A stretch of 64,000 nt of DNA from NCBI GenBank assembly GCA_019239895.1, contig JAFAZH010000010.1:57130-121129 (forward strand), given 5' to 3'. The stretch comes from Abditibacteriaceae bacterium (GTDB lineage: Bacteria > Armatimonadota > Abditibacteriia > Abditibacteriales > Abditibacteriaceae). The notes under the pieces were generated by a model, which did not search any database, was not told the origin of the DNA, and worked only from the letters and a program-made list of their open reading frames with translations. The translations under genes and the position numbers were made by a program. This document shows positions 44,444-54,446 of the stretch, piece by piece. Every line of letters starts with the position of its first letter. Positions within the stretch are counted from its first letter, which is position 1.

Positions 44444-45952
44444 ATGGATCGAGAGCCACATCTCTTTGCCGCACCGCATCCGGTGTTTGCCACGCGCCGC
44501 GAGTTCTTAAAGCTCACAGGTTCTGGCCTGGGTTTGCTCGCTCTGGCGGGACTTTTAGACAAGCAAGGGTTGCTGACCGCTTCAGCCGAAGCCGCAACTG
44601 CGTTACCCGCCATTGGTCTACCCACCACAGCGGCCAATCTTAATCCACTCGCGCCGCATCCCGGCCACTTTCCGGCACGGGCAAAAAGTGTAATCTGGCT
44701 CTTTATGAACGGTGGCCCCAGCCATGTGGATACCTGGGATTATAAGCCGGAACTCATTAAGCGCGATGGGCAAGAGTATAAAGGCTTCGATAAGAACACG
44801 GGCTTTTTTGTGGATCAGGTTGGCCCCATTATGAAGTCGCCCTTTGCCTTTAAGCAATATGGCAAATCGGGCACCTGGGCCTCCGAGATATTTCCCAATA
44901 TGTCCCGCCATGTGGATGACATGGCTTTTATTCATTCGTGCTATACCGAAACCAACAACCATTCGCCTGCCTTATTCGAGATTAACACGGGCATGAATCG
45001 CATGGGTTTCCCTAGTGTCGGAGCCTGGGTGACTTACGGGCTGGGTAGCGAAAGCCAGAACTTGCCAGGCTTCGTCGTTATGTATGACACCTTAGGGCGC
45101 GGCTTGCCCAAAGGTTATGCCCAAAACTGGGGAGCTGGCTTTTTACCGGGGGTCTATCAGGGCACCGCGCTTAATGGCCAGGGCGCGCCCATCAATGATC
45201 TCAATCGCAATGCTCACATGAGCGATGCCCAACAGCGGTCGCAGCTTAATTTTCTGTCACGTTTGAACCATGAGCACCTCCAGCAAAGCAGCAACGATGG
45301 CGAGTTAGCGGCACGCATTGAAAGTTTTGAACTGGCCTATCGGATGCAGATGGCCGCCCCCGAAGCTCTCGATATTGAAAAAGAAGACGAGCCAATTAAA
45401 AAGCTCTATGGGTTGGATGACAAGCGTTGCGCTCATTTCGGCAAGCAGTGTTTGATGGCGCGGCGGTTAGTCGAGCGTGGCGTGCGTTTCGTACAGATTT
45501 ATAGTGGTGGCGAGGAAAACGAAAAGAGTTGGGATGGCCACCTCAACATCGAGTCCAACCACCGGGGCTTTGCCGGGGAAACCGATGTGCCCATCGCTGG
45601 TCTGTTCACTGATCTGAAACAGCGTGGCCTATTAGATTCGACCCTGGTCATCTGGTGCGGTGAATTTGGCCGCCTACCCCTCGTGCAAAAAGGTGGCACC
45701 GGGCGCGATCATAACCCACACGCCTTTACCACCTGGATGGCAGGCGGCGGCGTTAAAGCCGGAGTGCATTATGGTACGACTGATGAATTAGGCCATAAAG
45801 CGGTGGAGAACCGGGTCAGCATCAATGACTTGCACGCCACCATTTTGCATCTCCTGGGCATTGACCACACTAAACTCACTTACCGTTTCAACAGCCGCAA
45901 TTACCGTTTAACAGATGTCGCCGGTGAAGTCGTGCGTGACATTCTCGCTTAA
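44444..45952 (+). CDS. DUF1501 family protein (Tat-exported sulfatase-like)
   Basis: A 502-residue DUF1501 protein. The N-terminus is MDREPHLFAAPHPVFATRREFLKLTGSGLGLLALAGLL, containing a twin-arginine signal (TRREFLK) and a hydrophobic core, so export by Tat is likely. DUF1501 proteins belong to the alkaline-phosphatase superfamily: WLFMNGGPSHVDTWDYKP, WCGEFGRLPL and GRDHNPHAFTTWMAGGGVK are typical. The start is at 44444 because GAGGAGG lies 4-5 bases upstream; it reads 60 bases after an alternative ATG. It is 18 bases upstream of the DUF1553 gene, the usual partner in planctomycete-type genomes. Confidence 0.93.
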   Translation: MDREPHLFAAPHPVFATRREFLKLTGSGLGLLALAGLLDKQGLLTASAEAATALPAIGLPTTAANLNPLAPHPGHFPARAKSVIWLFMNGGPSHVDTWDYKPELIKRDGQEYKGFDKNTGFFVDQVGPIMKSPFAFKQYGKSGTWASEIFPNMSRHVDDMAFIHSCYTETNNHSPALFEINTGMNRMGFPSVGAWVTYGLGSESQNLPGFVVMYDTLGRGLPKGYAQNWGAGFLPGVYQGTALNGQGAPINDLNRNAHMSDAQQRSQLNFLSRLNHEHLQQSSNDGELAARIESFELAYRMQMAAPEALDIEKEDEPIKKLYGLDDKRCAHFGKQCLMARRLVERGVRFVQIYSGGEENEKSWDGHLNIESNHRGFAGETDVPIAGLFTDLKQRGLLDSTLVIWCGEFGRLPLVQKGGTGRDHNPHAFTTWMAGGGVKAGVHYGTTDELGHKAVENRVSINDLHATILHLLGIDHTKLTYRFNSRNYRLTDVAGEVVRDILA

Positions 45953-45970
45953 TCTTTTCGCCTAAAAGTC

Positions 45971-48900
45971 ATGAATCATAAAACCCGCCCCACGGCTTCC
46001 TGGATAGTGCCAGTTCTCGCTTGTGGCTCCCTGCTGGCACTAACTCTCACCGCTGCATCAGAGCCGAAGCCAAAACAGCCCGCTGCACCTGCCACAACTC
46101 TCAGTTCTGAAGATGTGGCATTCTTCGAGAGCAAGGTGCGGCCCGTTTTGGCGGAGAATTGTTATAGTTGTCACGCCGCTTCGCGCAAGTCCGCCAAGGG
46201 CGGCTTACAACTCGATAGCCGGGCCGGATGGATGAAAGGTGGTAGTCACGGGCCAGCTATTCTACCAGGAAAACCCGATAGCAGCCTGCTCATTAAAGCC
46301 GTTCGCTACCATGATGAAGACCTGCAAATGCCACCCGCCGGAAAATTATCCGCCTCGCAAATCGCCGCCCTGGAGGATTGGGTTAAGCGCGGCGCTCCTG
46401 ATCCGCGCAGCGGAACAGTCACGAAAGACAGCATCGCTACTCCGAAGAAATTAGTCGGCATGAGCGTCGAAGATGGGCACAAGTTCTGGTCGTTTCAGCC
46501 CCTAAAGGCGGTCGCACTACCTCCTGTTAAAACGCAGTGGGGCTACACGCCCCTCGACTATTTCGTGCTCTCGAAAATGGCAACGCAGGGCCTTAAACCC
46601 AACCCGGCAGCGGATCGGCGCACCCTCATTCGTCGCGCCTATTTCGACCTTATTGGCTTGCCACCAACGCCAGCAGAAATTGACGCCTTTCTCCATGATA
46701 AAAGTGCCAACGCCTATGAGAAAGTTGTAGATCATTTACTGGATAGCCCGCATTATGGCGAGCGGTGGGGGCGGCACTGGCTTGACCTAGCGCGTTATGC
46801 TGATAGTCATGGTTACGAGCAGGATTATGATCGGCCTTATGCTTACCAGTATCGTGACTTTGTGATTAAGGCGCTGAACCAGGATATGCCCTATAACCAG
46901 TTTGTGCGCTGGCAGTTGGCCGGAGATGAACTGGCCCCGGATGAACCGATGGCACTCATGGCGACGGGCTTTCTTGCGGCGGGCGTGCATAGCACCCAAA
47001 TTACCAAGAACCAGGCCACCAAGGAACGCTACGACGAACTGGATGATATGTCCGCCACGACGGGCGTAGCGATGCTGGGTCTGACCGTCGGTTGCGCCCG
47101 CTGCCACGACCACAAATATGACCCGATTCCAACCCGCGACTATTATCGCCTGCTCTCTACGTTTACCACGACAGTGCGTAGTGATATGGACATCAATGTA
47201 GACCCGCGTGGTTATCAGCAGGCGAAAGCGACTTTCGACAAGGCACACATACCACTGGTTGAAGCGTTACAGCAATACGAGCGCGAGCAACTGCCGCAAC
47301 GGTTCCAGGAGTGGTTGAAAGGTACGGGAACGCAGTTGGAACAGCCGCAGTGGTTGACTTTAGACTGGACGAAATTTGAATCTAAAGGCGGTGCCACTCT
47401 CACACCCCTCCCCGACGGCTCACTCTTAGCGAGTGGCACTAACCCGGATAACGATACTTACACCTTCGTCGCTACCACGCACCGCACCGGCATTACAGCT
47501 TTCCGTTTGGAAGCGTTAGCCGATTCGTCTCTTGTTAGGGGTGGGCCGGGGCGGGCCAGTAATGGCAACTTTGCGCTCACCGACTTCAAGGTTACGGCAG
47601 CGCCGTTGGCCAACCTGCTGGATACCAAAGCAGAAGATGCCAAACCTCAAGAGATTAAATTAATCGCGGCCAGGGCGACCTTCGAGCAGCAGGGCTTGCC
47701 GGTGGCAGCCGCCATAGATGGGGATGCCACGTCCGGCTGGGCTGTAGACCCTCAATTCGGCAAAGATCAGGCTGCTGTATTCGAGACCTACAAACCCATC
47801 GGCTTTGCAGGCGGCACGGTGCTGACCTTCACCCTGAAGTTCGATAATAACACGGGCCACAGCATCGGACGGCCTCGTCTCTCTTTGACCACGCAGACCG
47901 GGCCGGTGCCTTTCAATGGCGCAACACAACCAGATGGCGCAGCACAGCTTTTGGCTATGCTCCAATCTGGTCAGCGTTCTCTTACTGCCGAAGAGTGGCC
48001 CACGGTGCTCAAGTGGTATCGCGACCTTGATCCCGGCTGGCGTAAGTTAAACGAGCAGGTGCAGGCGCACCTTGCGACAGCGCCCAAGCCGCACATCGAA
48101 AAAGCTCTCATTTGCAGTGAGGGCGTGCCTGCTGTCCGCAATCACACGCAAGGTGATGACTTCTTGCCAGAGACACACTTCTTGCGCCGAGGCGACCCTA
48201 ATAATGCAGAAGGCGTAGCAACTCAAGGCTTCCTCCAGGTTTTAATGCGGACACCGGATGCGGAGCGGCACTGGCAAGAGCCACCACCCGCCGGATGGCA
48301 TACCTCGTATCGGCGTCGTGCCCTAGCGAATTGGATTACGGACACCGATGAGGGCGCAGGGCCTTTACTGGCGCGAGTTATTGTGAACCGCTTATGGCAG
48401 CACCACATGGGACGCGGTCTGGTGGGCACTCCCAGTGACTTTGGCACGCAGGGGGAACGCCCGGTTAATCCCGAACTTTTGGAGTGGCTGGCAACAGAGT
48501 TGGTGCATAATGGCTGGCGACTCAAGCCTCTACATCGTCTCATTATGCTCTCGGCGGCTTATCGGCAGTCAGCGGCATTTGATGCGGCAAAAGCCAAAAT
48601 AGACCCGGAGAACAAATACTGCTGGCGTCACCCGCGCCAACGACTGGAAGCGGAAGTCATCCGTGATGCCATGTTAGCCGTCAGCAATACACTCGATACT
48701 ACAATGTTCGGCCCCGGCACGCTTGACGAAAATCAAAAGCGCCGCAGTATCTACTTTATGGTCAAGCGCAGTCATTTAATTCCGATGATGCGCCTCTTCG
48801 ATGCCCCGGATGCACTGCAAAGCATTGCTGTGCGCCAGGTGACAACCGTGGCCCCGCAAGCCCTGATGTTGATGAATAATCAGAATGTGCATGAGAGTGC

Positions 48901-49144
48901 CGTCAGCTTTGCACATCGCCTGCTACCCACACCAGCAACCACGAATGAGGATGTGATAAATGAGGCTTATATGACAGCGTTAGGCCGCCCACCCGATGCC
49001 ACCGAGAAGACGGATGCACTATCGTTCTTGTCTCAGCAGACCGCATCTTATCAGGCGGCTGGTCATTCTGATGCTCGGCAACTGGCCCTAGTGGACTTTT
49101 GCCAGACCTTGTTGTGTTTGAACGAGTTCATTTATATCGAGTGA
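45971..49144 (+). CDS. Planctomycete-type cytochrome c/DUF1549/DUF1553 (PSD1) protein
   Basis: A 1057-residue exported protein with a signal peptide (about 10-30) and the planctomycete cytochrome domain PSCyt1: CYSCH at 64-68 (heme c attachment), KGGLQLDSRAGWMKGGSHGPAI, LPGKPDSSLLIKAVRY, MPPAGKLSASQI. Then DUF1549 (FDLIGLPPTPAEIDAFL, HYGERWGRHWLDLARYADSHG) and a second CxxCH, GCARCHDHKYDPIPTRDYY. The C-terminal DUF1553 has NRLWQHHMGRGLVGTPSDFGTQGE and LEAEVIRDAML. It is paired with DUF1501 (18-base gap), a set known from polysaccharide-degrading Planctomycetota. The redox role is unknown. Confidence 0.93.
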   Translation: MNHKTRPTASWIVPVLACGSLLALTLTAASEPKPKQPAAPATTLSSEDVAFFESKVRPVLAENCYSCHAASRKSAKGGLQLDSRAGWMKGGSHGPAILPGKPDSSLLIKAVRYHDEDLQMPPAGKLSASQIAALEDWVKRGAPDPRSGTVTKDSIATPKKLVGMSVEDGHKFWSFQPLKAVALPPVKTQWGYTPLDYFVLSKMATQGLKPNPAADRRTLIRRAYFDLIGLPPTPAEIDAFLHDKSANAYEKVVDHLLDSPHYGERWGRHWLDLARYADSHGYEQDYDRPYAYQYRDFVIKALNQDMPYNQFVRWQLAGDELAPDEPMALMATGFLAAGVHSTQITKNQATKERYDELDDMSATTGVAMLGLTVGCARCHDHKYDPIPTRDYYRLLSTFTTTVRSDMDINVDPRGYQQAKATFDKAHIPLVEALQQYEREQLPQRFQEWLKGTGTQLEQPQWLTLDWTKFESKGGATLTPLPDGSLLASGTNPDNDTYTFVATTHRTGITAFRLEALADSSLVRGGPGRASNGNFALTDFKVTAAPLANLLDTKAEDAKPQEIKLIAARATFEQQGLPVAAAIDGDATSGWAVDPQFGKDQAAVFETYKPIGFAGGTVLTFTLKFDNNTGHSIGRPRLSLTTQTGPVPFNGATQPDGAAQLLAMLQSGQRSLTAEEWPTVLKWYRDLDPGWRKLNEQVQAHLATAPKPHIEKALICSEGVPAVRNHTQGDDFLPETHFLRRGDPNNAEGVATQGFLQVLMRTPDAERHWQEPPPAGWHTSYRRRALANWITDTDEGAGPLLARVIVNRLWQHHMGRGLVGTPSDFGTQGERPVNPELLEWLATELVHNGWRLKPLHRLIMLSAAYRQSAAFDAAKAKIDPENKYCWRHPRQRLEAEVIRDAMLAVSNTLDTTMFGPGTLDENQKRRSIYFMVKRSHLIPMMRLFDAPDALQSIAVRQVTTVAPQALMLMNNQNVHESAVSFAHRLLPTPATTNEDVINEAYMTALGRPPDATEKTDALSFLSQQTASYQAAGHSDARQLALVDFCQTLLCLNEFIYIE

Positions 49145-49240
49145 ACCCCGTAGAGTAAGTTGCTTTTGATGGGTTAAACTGTTGCTATTAAGTAGCGTGA
49201 ACAACTTCAATAAAGAGTGTGCTGTAGGAGGTGTTTGCTG

Positions 49241-49465
49241 ATGCGTAAAACGGAATTCATGGTCATAGGGTTTATCTTATTGTTAGCCGTTGGGCTTCTC
49301 TCTTTGCTCCCCGGTGGATCGTCTTCATCCGAGACGCCTCCTCAAGACCCTGATATGCAAAAAGCTATGCAACTCACGGGCATGACCGAACAAGAGGTGC
49401 GCCAGTTTGCCAGTGAGCACCACATCAGCAAAACCGAAGCGCACCATATGCTGAAACACTTCTAA
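49241..49465 (+). CDS. Small single-helix membrane-anchored protein
   Basis: A 74-residue protein beginning MRKTEFMVIGFILLLAVGLLSLLPGG: one N-terminal membrane segment (about 7-24), then a Ser/Pro linker and a short helical region (MQKAMQLTGMTEQEVRQFASEHHISKTEAHHMLKHF) resembling a UBA-like helical bundle. The start is supported by AGGAGG about 11 bases upstream. It is plus strand, after the DUF1553 gene. No function known. Confidence 0.6.
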   Translation: MRKTEFMVIGFILLLAVGLLSLLPGGSSSSETPPQDPDMQKAMQLTGMTEQEVRQFASEHHISKTEAHHMLKHF

Positions 49466-49508
49466 TAGTTTTAGTTCTGCTGTCTTACTCTTCGCTCCAT
49501 ATACCTTT

Positions 49509-50039
49509 ATGCTTTCTCAACTCTTGGCTGGCCCAAACACGCCAGAAGTTATCCGCCAAAACCTGGCTGTGGTGCATGTCCGATTTCACACTTTCAATGG
49601 CCAGCAGCAACTCGGCCAACTGGTAGTGCATAAAGCTTTGGCCACCGAAGTAGTTGAGGTTTTCGATGAGATTTATGCGGTCCGCTTCCCTATCGAAAAG
49701 ATCGTGCCTCTATCCGTCTACAATTGGTCAGATGATGCTTCAATGGCCGATAATAACACCTCAGCTTTTAATTTCCGGCGCAAGGTCGGCAAACCAGAGT
49801 TATCCCATCACGCCTATGGGTGCGCCATTGACATCAATCCGCGCCTCAACCCTTACATTAAAGGCGAACTGGTTCTCCCGCCTGGTGCGTGCTATGAACC
49901 CACTGCGCCGGGCACTATCACCGCCCATGGGCCAGTGGTGCGCGCCTTTGAGCAATGCCACTGGATATGGGGTGGCAGGTGGGAGCCGCTTAAAGATTGG
50001 CACCACTTTGAAAAGCCGCTGGAACAAACCAACCCGTAG
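49509..50039 (+). CDS. M15-family D,D/L,D-peptidase-like protein
   Basis: A 176-residue zinc peptidase of the M15 (VanY/ChwA, M15C) type. The metal motif SxHxxGxAxD is LSHHAYGCAIDINP (Ser99, His101, Asp108); the third ligand is His in DWHHFEKP (about 167-170), and WGGRWEPLKD is the family loop. The substrate is likely a peptidoglycan peptide. There is no signal peptide: it begins MLSQLLAGPNTPEVIRQNL, so it may be cytoplasmic or exported by an unseen route, or the true start is downstream. Upstream gene is the small membrane protein. Confidence 0.83.
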   Translation: MLSQLLAGPNTPEVIRQNLAVVHVRFHTFNGQQQLGQLVVHKALATEVVEVFDEIYAVRFPIEKIVPLSVYNWSDDASMADNNTSAFNFRRKVGKPELSHHAYGCAIDINPRLNPYIKGELVLPPGACYEPTAPGTITAHGPVVRAFEQCHWIWGGRWEPLKDWHHFEKPLEQTNP

Positions 50040-50041
50040 TT

Positions 50042-50237
50042 AATTCAAGTTGCCACTGATGAGGCTGTCATTCCGAGCGCAGCGTTAGCGAAGTCGAGGA
50101 ATCTTTAAAGAGTATCGAGGATGTGCAACAAAAGGATGTGTAACAAAAGGATGTGTAACAACAAGATTTCTCGGCTCCGCTCCTCCCGTCGCTCCACTCG
50201 AGATGACAATATTCATCAATAGCAACTTGAGTTAATT
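50042..50237. repeat. Inverted-repeat element with three 15-base tandem units
   Basis: The outer arms TAATTCAAGTTGC (50042-50054) and GCAACTTGAGTTAATTA (50222-50238) are near-inverted; an inner pair TGTCATTCCGAGCG (50067-50080) and CTCGAGATGACA (50197-50208) is similar to known palindromic repeats. The core has three copies of a 15-base unit (GGATGTG[C/T]AACAA, 50119-50133, 50134-50148, 50149-50163). It precedes the serine hydrolase gene. Confidence 0.65.
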
Positions 50238-50272
50238 ATTGAATCGTGCATACTGCATAACTAAGGAGTTTT

Positions 50273-51511
50273 ATGGTGTCTGCGAGAATTTATCTTCATT
50301 GCCTCCTTTGCCTGGCTTTATGGATGCTGCCGAGCTATGCTTTAGCGGCGGATACGCCTCCCCTGCCCGTGCGTGCGCTGCAAGATGCAGGCATCAATGT
50401 CGAGCGTTTAGGCGTGGCTGATACGCTTGTCGCGGATGCAGTGGCTAAGGGTGGCGTTCCCGGTGCGGTGCTGTTGGTGGCGCACAATGGTTCGGTGGTG
50501 TTGCGTAAAGCTTATGGCTTTGCGGCCCTACGTCCGCAGACGCGACCAATGAACCTTGATACAGTTTTTGACCTGGCCTCGCTGACCAAGGTGGTCGCCA
50601 CGACCACGGCGCTTGGTCAGTTATTAGAAGCAAAGAAGTTAGACCTGGAAGACCCTGTCGCCCGCTACCTGCCCACCTTCGAGCAAGCTGGCGGTGACAA
50701 AGCCAAAATTACCATCCGCGATCTAATGACCCACGCCTCTGGACTTCCCGCCGGTGGGCCGTATGCGGGGAAGCATCTCACCACGACTCAAATCATTGCA
50801 GAAATCGCCCAGCGCAAACAAATCTCGCCGCCGGGTGAACGCTTTCTTTATTCAGATTTTTCCTATATTACCCTCGGAGCCGTGGTCGAGACCCTAACGG
50901 GCCAGACCCTTGACCGCTATTGCCATGACACCATTTTTGCCCCACTGGGCATGAATGACACCGGCTTTCTGCCGGGGCCAGAGTTAGTGGCACGTTGCGC
51001 GGCAACCACTGCCGGAGACGATACACCGGAAAATCGCGGCAAAGTGCATGACCCGACAGCAGCGGCTCTGGGTGGGGTAGCTGGTAATGCGGGTCTCTTT
51101 TCAACTGCTGATGATCTTGCGCGTTTTTGCCAAATGTTGCTGAACGGTGGCGAGTATGCAGGGGTGCGGATTTTGCAGCCGGAAACAGTTCACATGCTCA
51201 CGACGAAGCACTCCCCTTTTGTTGGTAATGACCGCGCCCTCGGCTGGGACTTAGACTCTGGCTATTCGATTCGCGGCAACTTGCCGCCGGGTTCATTCGG
51301 GCATACGGGTTTCACCGGCACTTCCCTGTGGATTGACCCGACCACGCATACTTTTATCATTCTGCTGACTAATGTCGTTCATGCCCAACCAGTGCCCAGG
51401 ACAGTGATACGCCTGCGGCGTGAGGTGTCGAACGCCGTAGCAGCGGCTCTGACTAATGCGCCACTTGAGCCGGGGCCTGGCCCCGCTGCTCCCTTGCCAT
51501 CTGGAAAATAG
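50273..51511 (+). CDS. Beta-lactamase-family serine hydrolase, exported
   Basis: A 412-residue class C beta-lactamase/D-alanyl-D-alanine carboxypeptidase-like serine hydrolase. The signal peptide is at 1-26 (LHCLLCLALWMLPSYALAA). The active-site SxxK is ASLTKVVATTT (Ser103, Lys106). The YxN equivalent is FLYSDFSYITLG (Tyr-Ser-Asp), and the KTG equivalent is FGHTGFTGTS (His-Thr-Gly). Such proteins act as esterases, peptidases or amidases. ATG start with AAGGAG 6 bases upstream. It is followed by a small exported protein 20 bases downstream, probably one operon. Confidence 0.92.
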   Translation: MVSARIYLHCLLCLALWMLPSYALAADTPPLPVRALQDAGINVERLGVADTLVADAVAKGGVPGAVLLVAHNGSVVLRKAYGFAALRPQTRPMNLDTVFDLASLTKVVATTTALGQLLEAKKLDLEDPVARYLPTFEQAGGDKAKITIRDLMTHASGLPAGGPYAGKHLTTTQIIAEIAQRKQISPPGERFLYSDFSYITLGAVVETLTGQTLDRYCHDTIFAPLGMNDTGFLPGPELVARCAATTAGDDTPENRGKVHDPTAAALGGVAGNAGLFSTADDLARFCQMLLNGGEYAGVRILQPETVHMLTTKHSPFVGNDRALGWDLDSGYSIRGNLPPGSFGHTGFTGTSLWIDPTTHTFIILLTNVVHAQPVPRTVIRLRREVSNAVAAALTNAPLEPGPGPAAPLPSGK

Positions 51512-51531
51512 AATAAGCTAAAGGAGTTCCC

Positions 51532-51987
51532 ATGCAACGACCATACTGGCCATATCGTGCAGCGATCTTCACCGGGAGCCTGGTTTGCCTGTGGCGTATG
51601 GGCAGCCAGATCAATGCACAACCCGACCCCAATAATATTCCCAAAGCCGCTAACCCACCGACAACTCAGCAGTTGCGTGCCGCCCAACTTCAGGCGAATA
51701 AACTGCTGGTGGAGCAAAGAATAGCCGAGCGCGAGATTGCGCAACTTGAAACCATGTTAGGTCAGACGCTAACGCCAGCCCAGAAACAAGCCATCGGACA
51801 AGCGGCCATCCAACGGTATTATGCCACTGTCGCCATCCAAAAGAAGCATCAGGAAAGTGTGGCTAAAGCTCTGGGCATCACTGTGGAAGCCTTAGCCGCC
51901 AATCAGAAAGCTTATTTAAAATTGCATCCAGCTACGACTCAGCCTACCACTCCAACTGTTCCACAGGCGGCTGCTCCTAAAAAGTAA
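51532..51987 (+). CDS. Small exported coiled protein, unknown function
   Basis: A 151-residue protein. A hydrophobic N-terminal stretch (about 9-28) could be a signal. The rest is Gln/Ala-rich and helical (QQLRAAQLQANKLLVEQRIAEREIAQLETMLGQTLTPAQKQAIGQAAIQRYYATVAIQKKHQ), then a Thr/Pro-rich tail ending in KK. No family recognised. Start with AAAGGAG 6 bases upstream. Located in the operon after the serine hydrolase; role unknown. Confidence 0.6.
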   Translation: MQRPYWPYRAAIFTGSLVCLWRMGSQINAQPDPNNIPKAANPPTTQQLRAAQLQANKLLVEQRIAEREIAQLETMLGQTLTPAQKQAIGQAAIQRYYATVAIQKKHQESVAKALGITVEALAANQKAYLKLHPATTQPTTPTVPQAAAPKK

Positions 51988-52057
51988 ATCTCCATTATTA
52001 GGCTTGCTCGTTCGAGTCGCAGTCACGTTCCAACGAGCAAGGAAGAGTGCCCCGCAT

Positions 52058-53164
52058 ATGAACGATTCAATTAAAAAGTCTAAACCTCGCTGTCTGATGA
52101 TTGGTGCGGGCGGCATGGCGCACCACTGGCTGCATCAGGCATGGGCACCGTTCCGCGACCGCATGGAGTTTGCAGCCCTCGTGGATGTGAACCCCGCTAC
52201 ACTCGATGCGGCGGGTGACTTTCTGGAGCTTCCCGCATCGCGCCGCTTCAATTCGGCTGCCGCCGCGTTTGAGCAGGTCGAGGCAGACTTTTGCTGCATC
52301 GTATCTCCACCACAGTTCCACCGTGAGGCTGTGGAGTTGGCATGTGCGGCTGGCATGAACATCCTTTCAGAAAAGCCGATTGCCGATACCTGGGAAGCGT
52401 GCTGCGCCATCTATCGGGCTGTACAGCAGGCCGGGGTCAAGATGATGGTCACTCAGAACTATCGCTATGAACCGCGCATTCTGACGCTGAAGCAGGCGAT
52501 TAACGAGTTAGGCACCATTAACTATGTTGTGGCCCGTTATGCCACGGACTGGCGGGTCAGAAATTCCCATTATATCCGCACGGCTCTGCATCCTTTGCTG
52601 ACCGATTGTGCTATCCATCACTTCGATCAAATACGCAACTTGAGTGGGGCCAATTGCCAGACGATCAGCGGCTATGAATGGAATCCCGGCAGTGTGCGCA
52701 GCGGCCACGACCAAATTAGTCGTGCCGCTCAATTCAGCGGTGCCGATGCTTTTGATGGTGGAGCCTGTGCCCTCTTTGTGATGCAAATGCAAGGCGGCAG
52801 CTTTGTGCAGTATGAAGGCAGTAATATCGCCAGTGCCAGCACCAACACCTGGCACCATGAGTATTACCGCGTGGAGTGCGAAGACGGCGCAGCAGTGTTA
52901 GATCGAGATGATATTGTCCGCATCGAGACACGCGGAACTAATGGCGCGCTGCAAGTGCGGGAGGTGCCCCCCGAAAAGCCAGCCTGGGAAGGCCACCAAG
53001 CCATCACCCAACAGTTTCTCAATTGGCTCGATGGTGGCCCCGCACCCGCAACCATCTTGCAGGATAACTTACAATCGAATGCCATAATGTTCGCGGCGAT
53101 TCAAGCGAGTGAACAGGGCACAGCAGTGGATGTGCAACAGTTAATGCAAGCAGCGATGAGTTGA
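52058..53164 (+). CDS. Gfo/Idh/MocA-family oxidoreductase
   Basis: A 368-residue NAD(P)-dependent sugar/inositol dehydrogenase type. The Rossmann N-terminus is CLMIGAGGMAHHWLHQAW; the segment AALVDVNPATLDAAGDFLELPASRRFNSAAAAFEQ has the dinucleotide-binding pattern, and EKPIADTWEACCAIYRA with Lys of EKP is the family signature. The C-terminal dimerisation domain has CAIHHFDQIRNLSG (His). ATG at 52058. Typical substrates are sugars or inositols, consistent with the carbohydrate-rich genome context. Confidence 0.9.
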   Translation: MNDSIKKSKPRCLMIGAGGMAHHWLHQAWAPFRDRMEFAALVDVNPATLDAAGDFLELPASRRFNSAAAAFEQVEADFCCIVSPPQFHREAVELACAAGMNILSEKPIADTWEACCAIYRAVQQAGVKMMVTQNYRYEPRILTLKQAINELGTINYVVARYATDWRVRNSHYIRTALHPLLTDCAIHHFDQIRNLSGANCQTISGYEWNPGSVRSGHDQISRAAQFSGADAFDGGACALFVMQMQGGSFVQYEGSNIASASTNTWHHEYYRVECEDGAAVLDRDDIVRIETRGTNGALQVREVPPEKPAWEGHQAITQQFLNWLDGGPAPATILQDNLQSNAIMFAAIQASEQGTAVDVQQLMQAAMS

Positions 53165-53273
53165 ATGGTGATTGACCGAGGACACCGCGACCCAACCGAC
53201 TTTTGTGATTTTATGCTTTTTTGTGGCTATCTCAGCTTTAAGTCTTAGCTCCGCGCAGCTTATAGTGCAGCCG

Positions 53274-54317
53274 TCAGCTTGACGCTAATGAGTCACGAAT
53301 CGCCGCCACAATTTGGAAGGAGCGCAGACGCGCCTCATGTTCAAAAATTTGGGCCGTGACCATAAGCTCATCCGGTTTTGTAGAAGCGATGAAATCTATT
53401 ATGCCCTGCCGCACTATCTCCGGCGAGCCTATAGCAGAGCAAGCCAGGGCGTGTTCTATGCCTGCCTGCTCGTGCGGTGTCATAAATCCTTCCAGGTTCT
53501 CCAACGGTGGTGGGAGTGGTCCCGGCCTGCCCCGACGCAGGTTCACAAACTGTTGCTGCAATGAAGTAAACAACCGCTTCGCTTCGGCATCAGTCTCTGC
53601 CGCGAAGACATTAAGTCCCAGCATGACATAAGGGCGTTGCAGCGTCTCCGAGGGCTGGAACCGGGTGCGGTAGAGTTCCAAAGCTAAGTTCATGTGTTCG
53701 GGAGCAAAGTGTGAAGCAAAGGCAAAGGGCAACCCCAGCATCGCCGCCAGTTGCGCGCTGAAAAGACTTGACCCTAACAGCCACAGGGGAACATTTAGCC
53801 CCTGGCCGGGCACCGCTCGCACCTGCTGCGCCGGGTCAGCCGAACGAAAATAGTTCTGCAACTCCAGGACATCTTGAGGAAAGGTATCCGCCCCACCAGC
53901 CATGTCCCGACGCAAGGCGCGTGCGGTGATTTGATCGGTGCCGGGGGCGCGCCCTAATCCTAGATCAATGCGACCAGGATAAAGTGATTCTAAAGTGCCA
54001 AACTGCTCGGCGATAACCAACGGCGAGTGGTTGGGCAGCATAACTCCACCGGCACCCACGCGGATAGTAGATGTCCCCCCGGCGACATAGCCAATCACCA
54101 CAGAAGTGGCGGCACTGGCGATACCTGGCATATTATGGTGTTCGGCCAGCCAGAACCGATGGTAACCCCAGGCTTCGGCATGGCGTGCCAAGTCCAGCGA
54201 GTTGTGAAAAGCTTGGGTGGGAGTGCTATCCAGAGTGATAGGAGCCAAATCGAGGACAGAAAAGGGGATTTTGGCACGCTCCCGCTGAGGCTCTACGTTG
54301 GTTTCTGTTGCTGTCAT
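53274..54317 (-). CDS. LLM-class flavin-dependent oxidoreductase (luciferase-like)
   Basis: A 347-residue TIM-barrel flavin enzyme of the luciferase-like monooxygenase superfamily (COG2141-type). The start is [50 protein letters not shown], typical of the subclass that contains Yhb[45 protein letters not shown] follows. The ATG at 54317 is chosen over a TTG at 54326. Divergent from the SMR gene. Substrate unknown. Confidence 0.92.
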   Translation of the reverse strand: MTATETNVEPQRERAKIPFSVLDLAPITLDSTPTQAFHNSLDLARHAEAWGYHRFWLAEHHNMPGIASAATSVVIGYVAGGTSTIRVGAGGVMLPNHSPLVIAEQFGTLESLYPGRIDLGLGRAPGTDQITARALRRDMAGGADTFPQDVLELQNYFRSADPAQQVRAVPGQGLNVPLWLLGSSLFSAQLAAMLGLPFAFASHFAPEHMNLALELYRTRFQPSETLQRPYVMLGLNVFAAETDAEAKRLFTSLQQQFVNLRRGRPGPLPPPLENLEGFMTPHEQAGIEHALACSAIGSPEIVRQGIIDFIASTKPDELMVTAQIFEHEARLRSFQIVAAIRDSLASS

Positions 54318-54446
54318 TATAGTCAAAGTCTCTTTTCAATTTTGGCAATGCTAACTATTAAGCTGTGAGCGATTAAGAGGCCAATTCGATCTAGCTTTAG
54401 AAGATGCTGGGGTCTCCTGTAAACTTAGGAGTATCTACGGGGACTT

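Noticed and set aside
50119..50163. CRISPR-like tandem repeats
   Set aside because: Three immediately adjacent 15-base units with no spacers; no cas genes nearby.
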